Part shown: positions 59,321 to 64,000 of the stretch, piece by piece
Numbering within the stretch: the first letter of the stretch is position 1
Layout of the letters: every line of letters begins with the position of its first letter
NCBI RefSeq assembly: GCF_038433155.1
Contig: NZ_JBCDMW010000014.1
Coordinates: forward strand, 16,866 to 80,865
Source of the DNA: Luteococcus sp038433155
GTDB taxonomy: Bacteria > Actinomycetota > Actinomycetes > Propionibacteriales > Propionibacteriaceae
Length of the DNA: 64,000 bases
Direction: 5' to 3'
The notes under the pieces: model-generated
The model's database searches: none
Seen by the model: the letters and a program-made list of their open reading frames with translations, nothing else
What the model was told of the DNA's origin: nothing
Made by a program: the position numbers and the translations under genes

Positions 59321-60451
59321 TCAGCCCTCGCGCACCTCGGGAGTCACGAAGGGCGGCTTGACCAGCCGGAACTTCTCGGTCCGGTTGCGGATCTGCACGC
59401 CCACCTCGTCGCCCAGCTGGAACCGGACATCCACCAGCGCCAGCCCGATCCCCTGCTTCAGGGTGGGCGAGAAGGTGCCGCTGGTGACCACGCCGACGGC
59501 CTGGCCCTCGGCGTCGACGACCTCCATGCCGTGCCGCGGGATCCCCCGCCCCACCGCCTCCAAGCCGCGCATCCGCCGGGCCGGCCCGGCGGCCTTGAGC
59601 TCGCGCAGCACCTCCGAGCCCAGGAAGGGTTCGGTCTTCTTCCAGCCGACGGCCCAGGACAGACCGGCCTCGACGGGATTGATCTCGGGCGTGATGTCGT
59701 TGCCGTGCAGGGAATAGCCCATCTCCGTGCGCAGCGTGTCCCGCGCGCCCAGGCCACAGGGCCGGATCTGGTGGGGCTGGCCGGCGGCCATCACCTCGTC
59801 CCAGATCTCGAGGGCGTGATCGGTGGGCACCACCAGCTCATAGCCCTTCTCCCCGGTGTACCCGGTGCGACACACGGTCATGCTCCACCCGTCGCGCCGG
59901 ACCACCTCGAAGGCCATGTAGTCCATGGTGGTGGGCAGGCCCAGGGTGGTCAGCACCTGCTCCGAGAACGGGCCCTGGATGGCCAGCACCGCGTGATCGG
60001 TGTGCTGGTTGACCACCTCCAGGGGTTCCAGCGGGTTGGCGGTGCGGTCGGCCTCGGCCATCTCGCTCAGGATCTGCACCACCTGGGTGGTGTTGGCGGC
60101 ATTGGGGATCAGGAAGACCTCGTCCTCGCTCTTGACGTAGGCGATCAGGTCATCGGTGACGCCACCCTGCTCATTGCACAGCATGGTGTACTGCGCCTGC
60201 CCGGGGCCGATCTTGTGCAGGTCATTGGCCAGGCACAGGTTCAGGAAGTCGACGGCACCGTGGCCGCGGACCACGGCCTTGCCCAGGTGGGACACGTCGA
60301 AGATCCCGACCCCGTCGCGCACGGCGTGGTGCTCGGCCAGCACACCTCCACCGGCATATTCCAGCGGCATCTCCCAGCCGCCGAACTCGCCGAACTTGGC
60401 CCCCGCCTCGACGTGTCGTTCGTGCAGGGGCGAATGCAACATCTCGGGCAT
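59321..60451 (-). CDS. gcvT: Aminomethyltransferase, glycine cleavage T protein
   Basis: 376 aa. T-protein moves the methylene group from lipoyl-bound aminomethyl to THF in glycine cleavage. Motifs: FGEFGGWEMPLEYAGGGVLAEHHAVRDGVGIFDVSHLGK, GYTGEKGYEL, and the later ARDTLRTEMGYSLHGNDITPEINPVEAGL. ATG 60451 has AGGAG upstream. Other gcv genes are not in the window. Divergent from pepA. Confidence 0.96.
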   Translation of the reverse strand: MPEMLHSPLHERHVEAGAKFGEFGGWEMPLEYAGGGVLAEHHAVRDGVGIFDVSHLGKAVVRGHGAVDFLNLCLANDLHKIGPGQAQYTMLCNEQGGVTDDLIAYVKSEDEVFLIPNAANTTQVVQILSEMAEADRTANPLEPLEVVNQHTDHAVLAIQGPFSEQVLTTLGLPTTMDYMAFEVVRRDGWSMTVCRTGYTGEKGYELVVPTDHALEIWDEVMAAGQPHQIRPCGLGARDTLRTEMGYSLHGNDITPEINPVEAGLSWAVGWKKTEPFLGSEVLRELKAAGPARRMRGLEAVGRGIPRHGMEVVDAEGQAVGVVTSGTFSPTLKQGIGLALVDVRFQLGDEVGVQIRNRTEKFRLVKPPFVTPEVREG

Positions 60452-60530
60452 GGAATCTCCTGTTCCTCGTGGACAGCGGCACTGCTTCGCCCAAGCTACC
60501 GGACCGCCGGACCGGGAACTGTCACTGGGC

Positions 60531-60536
60531 TAGCCT
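60531..60536 (+). promoter_or_regulatory. -10 box for pepA
   Basis: TAGCCT, about 40 nt upstream of the GTG at 60577. No clear -35. Confidence 0.35.
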
Positions 60537-60576
60537 GAACCAGTAGTTGTCGACGTCGTCAGAAAGGTCCACGCCA

Positions 60577-62091
60577 GTGTCTGTTACCCGCGTGCCCAGC
60601 CCCCTCACCCGGGGCGCCGCCCTGCCCACCGTCGAGGCAGCCGCCACCGCGCCCACCGAGGCCGACTTTCTGGTGGTGGGTGTCGGCGGCACGGAGGACG
60701 CACCCCAGCTGGTGGGCGTGCGGGCGGCCGTGGACCAGCAGGTGACGGGTTCCCTGCTGGAGCTGGCCCGTGACCTGGGCGCGAAGCCCGAGGCCGGGGC
60801 CGTGGCGATCCTGCCCCGCTACGGGGCACAGGTGCTGGCCGTCGGGCTGGGCAGCGACCCGCTGGAGCCGGAGCAACTGCGTCGCAGCGTCGGCGCGGCG
60901 CTGCGCCAGGCCGTCTCCCGGGCGGGCGAGCGTGCGCTGCACGTGGCGCTGAGCCTGGAGACCGCCGAGGCCGAGCTGGTGCGGGCCGCCGTCGAGGGTG
61001 CCCTGCTGGGCGCCTACCAGTTCGGCAAGGTGGGCGCCGAGACCACGCCGCGGCTGGGCCGGTTGACGGTGGTCACCTCCCTGTCCGGCACGGCCGCCAA
61101 GCAGGCGCTGGCCGAGGCCCAGGCGGTGGCCCAGGCGGTGCTGGTGGCCCGGGACTGGATCAACACCCCGGCCAATGTGCTCTACCCGGAGAGCTTCGCC
61201 GCCGACGTGCGGGAGCTGGCCAAGGGCACCAAGCTGGAGGTTGAGGTGCTGGACGAGAAGCAGCTGGCCAAGGAGGGCTACGGCGGCATCCTGGCCGTCG
61301 GCGGCGGTTCCGAGCGCAAGCCCCGGCTGGTGCGGGTGGAGCACAAGCCGCGCGGCGCCAAGAACCACCTGGTGCTGGTGGGCAAGGGCGTCACCTTCGA
61401 CTCCGGCGGCCTGAACCTGAAGACCGCCGAGGGGATGTACACCATGAAGTGCGACATGTCCGGTGCGGCGGCGGTGCTGGCCGCCACCCAGGCGATCGCC
61501 GAGCTGGGGCTGGGCGTGCGGGTGACCTGCTACGCCTCCCTGGCGGAGAACATGCCCTCGGGCGCGGCCTACCGCCCCAGCGACGTGATCACCATGTACG
61601 GCGGCACCACGGTGGAGAATGCCAATTCCGACGCGGAGGGGCGGCTGGTGATGGCCGACGCCCTGGCCCGCTCCCAGGCGGACCAGCCGGACCTGGTGGT
61701 GGACGTGGCCACCCTGACCGGCGCCTGCATGGTGGCGCTGGGCAACCGGATCGCGGGCCTGATGACCTCCGACGACGCCACCGCGGACCTGGTGCTGGAC
61801 GCGGCGGAGACCGCCGGGGAGGAGTTCTGGCAGCTGCCGATCCCGGAGCACATTCGCAAGGGCCTGGAGTCCGACGTGGCGGACGTGAAGTCCAGCGGCA
61901 AGCGGCTGGGGGGAGCCCTGGCCGCGGCCGCCTTCCTGCAGCGCTTCGTCGCCGAGGACGTGGCCTGGGCCCACCTGGACATCGCCGGGCCCGCCTTCAA
62001 CGACGAGTCCCCCTATGACTACGTCCCGAAGGGTGGCACCGGCCATGCGGTGCGCACCCTGGTGGAACTGGCCCGCAGCTTGCAGAGCTGA
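60577..62091 (+). CDS. pepA: Leucyl aminopeptidase (M17, PepA/PepB)
   Basis: 504 aa. The N-terminal domain is followed by the catalytic domain with metal ligands in GKGVTFDSGGLNLKTAEGMYTMKCDMSGAA and NANSDAEGRLVMADAL (NTDAEGR class). Cleaves N-terminal residues with two metals. The GTG at 60577 has AAAGG upstream; the open frame from 60547 lacks one. Synteny with gcvT and the E2 gene is as in M. tuberculosis (pepB). Confidence 0.95.
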   Translation: MSVTRVPSPLTRGAALPTVEAAATAPTEADFLVVGVGGTEDAPQLVGVRAAVDQQVTGSLLELARDLGAKPEAGAVAILPRYGAQVLAVGLGSDPLEPEQLRRSVGAALRQAVSRAGERALHVALSLETAEAELVRAAVEGALLGAYQFGKVGAETTPRLGRLTVVTSLSGTAAKQALAEAQAVAQAVLVARDWINTPANVLYPESFAADVRELAKGTKLEVEVLDEKQLAKEGYGGILAVGGGSERKPRLVRVEHKPRGAKNHLVLVGKGVTFDSGGLNLKTAEGMYTMKCDMSGAAAVLAATQAIAELGLGVRVTCYASLAENMPSGAAYRPSDVITMYGGTTVENANSDAEGRLVMADALARSQADQPDLVVDVATLTGACMVALGNRIAGLMTSDDATADLVLDAAETAGEEFWQLPIPEHIRKGLESDVADVKSSGKRLGGALAAAAFLQRFVAEDVAWAHLDIAGPAFNDESPYDYVPKGGTGHAVRTLVELARSLQS

Positions 62092-62126
62092 GAGCGAACC
62101 GGCTGTGCTGCGGGGCGGTTGAGGGC

Positions 62127-62132
62127 TAGGCT
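62127..62132 (+). promoter_or_regulatory. -10 box for the E2 acyltransferase gene
   Basis: TAGGCT, about 42 nt upstream of the ATG at 62174. Confidence 0.45.
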
Positions 62133-62173
62133 GGCGAGGACAATCCATGGACTTGCAAAGGAGCCCCATCCTC

Positions 62174-63949
62174 ATGGCGACCGAAGTCACTCTTCCCGCC
62201 CTTGGTGAAAGCGTCACCGAAGGCACCGTCTCCCGTTGGCTGAAGGCGGTCGGAGACCGTGTTGAGGTCGACGAGGCCCTCGTCGAGGTCTCGACCGACA
62301 AGGTCGACACCGAGATCCCGTCCCCCGCAGCCGGCGTCGTGCTGGAGATCCGCGTGGCCGAGGACGACGTCGCCGAGGTGGGCGCCGTCCTGGCCGTGAT
62401 CGGTGAGGAGTCGGAGGCCGGCGCTGCCGCCGCGCCCGCCCCCGCCGCCCCGTCCACCGAGAAGCCCGTCGAGAACGAGCAGCCGGCCGACGACACCGTC
62501 GAGGCCCAGGCCGAGGCCAACCAGACCGAGGCCGCCCCGGCCGACCCGTCGGCCGCGGAGCTGCCAGCGGGCGGCGCCGAGGGCACCGAGGTCACCCTGC
62601 CCGCGCTGGGCGAGTCCGTCACCGAGGGCACCATCAGCCGCTGGCTGAAGCAGGTGGGTGAGACCGTCGAGGCCGACGAGGCCCTGGTGGAGGTCTCCAC
62701 CGACAAGGTGGACACCGAGATCCCCTCCCCCGTGGCCGGCACCGTGCTGGAGATCCGGGTCAAGGAGGACGAGGTGGCCGAGGTTGGCGCCGTGCTGGCC
62801 ATCGTCGGCGACGCCTCCGCTGCTCCCGCTGCCCCGGCCCCCGAGGCGGCACCCGCCCCCGAGGCCGCACCCGAGCCCGAGCCCGAGGCGGCTCCCGAGC
62901 CGGAGCCGGCCCCGAAGCCGGAGCCCAAGGCCGAGGCGCCCGCCGCTCCCCCGGCTCCCGCCGCCCCGGCTGCCCCGGCCGCTCCGGGCACCACGCCCGA
63001 GCCCTCCGGCGAGGCCGGCCCCTATGTCACGCCGCTGGTGCGCAAGCTGGCCGCCGACAACGGGCTGGACCTGAACGAGATCACCGGCACCGGCGTGGGT
63101 GGCCGGATCCGCAAGCAGGACGTGCTGGCCGCCGCCGAGGCCAAGTCGACCCCGGCCGCTCCCGAGGCCCCGGCAGCGGCTCCCGCCGCCGCCCCGTCGG
63201 CCCCGAAGTCCGCCCCCAAGGGCGCGGACTCCAGCAAGCGTGGCACCACGGAGAAGATGAGCCGGCTGCGCCAGACCATCGCCAAGCGGATGACCGAGTC
63301 CCTGCAGAACTCGGCCCAGCTGACCGCGACGGTCGAGGTGGACCTGACCAAGATCTCCCAGCTGCGCGCGGCGCACAAGGAGGACTTCAAGAAGCGCGAG
63401 GGCGCCTCGCTGAGCTACCTGCCCTTCATCACCAAGGCCGCCATCGAGGCGCTCAAGCAGTTCCCCTTCGTCAACGCGACGATCGAGGAGAACGAGGTCA
63501 CCTACCACGACGCCGAGCACATCGGCATCGCGGTGGACACCGAGAAGGGCCTGTTGGTCCCGGTGATCAAGGATGCCGGCGACCTGAACATTGCCGGGTT
63601 GGCCAAGAAGATCGCCGACCTGGCCGCCCGCACCCGGGAGAACAAGGTCACCCCCGACGAGCTGGGCGGTGGCACCTTCACCATCACCAACTACGGCTCG
63701 GCCGGCACCCTGTTCGACACCCCGATCATCAACCTGCCCCAGGTGGCGATCCTCGGCACCGGCGCGCTGGTCAAGCGCCCGATGGTGATGGACGTCAATG
63801 GCGCGGACGTGATTGCGGTGCGGGACATGATGTACCTCTCGCTGACCTATGACCACCGTCTGATCGACGGGGCCAAGGCCGCGCTCTTCCTGGCCGCCGT
63901 GAAGGCGCGTCTGGAGGAGGGCGACTTCGCCGGCGAGTTGGGCCACTGA
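62174..63949 (+). CDS. sucB: 2-oxoacid dehydrogenase E2 (dihydrolipoamide acyltransferase) with two lipoyl domains
   Basis: 591 aa. Two tandem lipoyl domains (about 1-77 and 137-213), with lipoylated lysines K43 and K178 (STDKVDTE in both), linked by Pro/Ala-rich segments; an E3-binding domain from residue 284 (YVTPLVRKLAADNGLDLNEITGTGVGGRIRKQDVL); and the catalytic core with H561-xxx-D565 in YDHRLIDG. In Actinobacteria the same E2 (DlaT) serves pyruvate dehydrogenase. The ATG at 62174 is preferred (AAAGGAG); one at 62147 is possible. The window ends just after. Confidence 0.94.
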   Translation: MATEVTLPALGESVTEGTVSRWLKAVGDRVEVDEALVEVSTDKVDTEIPSPAAGVVLEIRVAEDDVAEVGAVLAVIGEESEAGAAAAPAPAAPSTEKPVENEQPADDTVEAQAEANQTEAAPADPSAAELPAGGAEGTEVTLPALGESVTEGTISRWLKQVGETVEADEALVEVSTDKVDTEIPSPVAGTVLEIRVKEDEVAEVGAVLAIVGDASAAPAAPAPEAAPAPEAAPEPEPEAAPEPEPAPKPEPKAEAPAAPPAPAAPAAPAAPGTTPEPSGEAGPYVTPLVRKLAADNGLDLNEITGTGVGGRIRKQDVLAAAEAKSTPAAPEAPAAAPAAAPSAPKSAPKGADSSKRGTTEKMSRLRQTIAKRMTESLQNSAQLTATVEVDLTKISQLRAAHKEDFKKREGASLSYLPFITKAAIEALKQFPFVNATIEENEVTYHDAEHIGIAVDTEKGLLVPVIKDAGDLNIAGLAKKIADLAARTRENKVTPDELGGGTFTITNYGSAGTLFDTPIINLPQVAILGTGALVKRPMVMDVNGADVIAVRDMMYLSLTYDHRLIDGAKAALFLAAVKARLEEGDFAGELGH

Positions 63950-63979
63950 TCCCGGCCACCCGCTGACCTGCCCCCGGGC

Positions 63980-64000
63980 CCGCATCCACGTCGGATGCGG
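63980..64000 (+). terminator. Hairpin after the E2 gene at the window edge
   Basis: CCGCATCC (63980-63987), 5-nt loop, GGATGCGG (63993-64000). Its T-tail would lie beyond the window. Confidence 0.6.

Noticed and set aside
62174..62830. Possible repeat array in the E2 gene
   Set aside because: The two similar blocks are duplicated lipoyl domains within a normal coding sequence, not a nucleotide repeat element or CRISPR.

Overview
The window is chromosomal core DNA from a high-GC Gram-positive (Actinobacteria/Actinomycetota). Codon use is uniformly G/C-rich, GTG and TTG starts are common, and many genes look leaderless. From memory, the gene order matches the Mycobacterium tuberculosis block from murE through pbpB, mraW, mraZ, idsA2, pknL, aroG, an NlpC/P60 hydrolase, an exonuclease/GIY-YIG protein, trpD, ctaE, qcrCAB, ctaC, gcvT and pepB to dlaT. 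A short GC-rich dispersed repeat (Pro-Glu-Pro-Val-Glu-Gly when translated) and the gene set make a Propionibacteriaceae-like organism my best guess, with moderate confidence. No phage, transposon, CRISPR array, tRNA or rRNA was recognised.

Layout. 1-5322 (minus): division and wall operon mraZ-rsmH-ftsL-ftsI-murE (murE cut by the window edge), with a 10-bp-periodic MraZ operator. 5408-10476: moxR, DUF58 and transglutaminase-like genes, then DUF3040. 10587-16064 (minus): DNA-damage cassette DUF6504-dnaE2-dinB, with a LexA box and a PafBC-type promoter upstream. 16089-23857: XRE regulator, FAD/NAD-binding-like protein, HelD, metF, polyprenyl diphosphate synthase, thiE and a barstar-like gene. 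24001-28922: PASTA kinase, metallo-beta-lactamase-fold protein, a decayed hicAB pair, and a DUF2975/HTH pair. 28949-39660: threonine aldolase, DAHP synthase, two-component system with acyltransferase, ROK glucokinase, NlpC/P60 hydrolase, exonuclease/GIY-YIG nuclease, Lrp-type ligand-binding protein and cyclophilin. 39852-42439: sunset-domain protein, then a double-HTH gene coupled to a prepilin peptidase. 42465-53145: bcc-aa3 respiratory genes qcrCAB/ctaE and ctaCDF, enclosing trpD and guaB1. 53163-64000: erpA-type Fe-S carrier, pspA-pspAA-glycerate kinase, a PiT phosphate transporter operon with two DUF3349 genes, DUF3043, gcvT, pepA and the two-lipoyl E2 gene.

The genes serve cell division and wall synthesis, DNA-damage tolerance, envelope stress, aerobic respiration and central metabolism. 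The least-explained signals are regulatory: a triplicated 11-bp TGTTGTCC array about 80 nt upstream of two unrelated small operons (27541 and 41133); PafBC-like promoters on two DNA-repair units (one combined with a LexA box); and nine likely leaderless starts with a TANNNT-like box 6-7 nt upstream, plus a tenth (exonuclease/GIY-YIG gene) that sits inside a PafBC-like motif. A separate finding is a HicAB toxin-antitoxin locus with an independent lesion in each gene.
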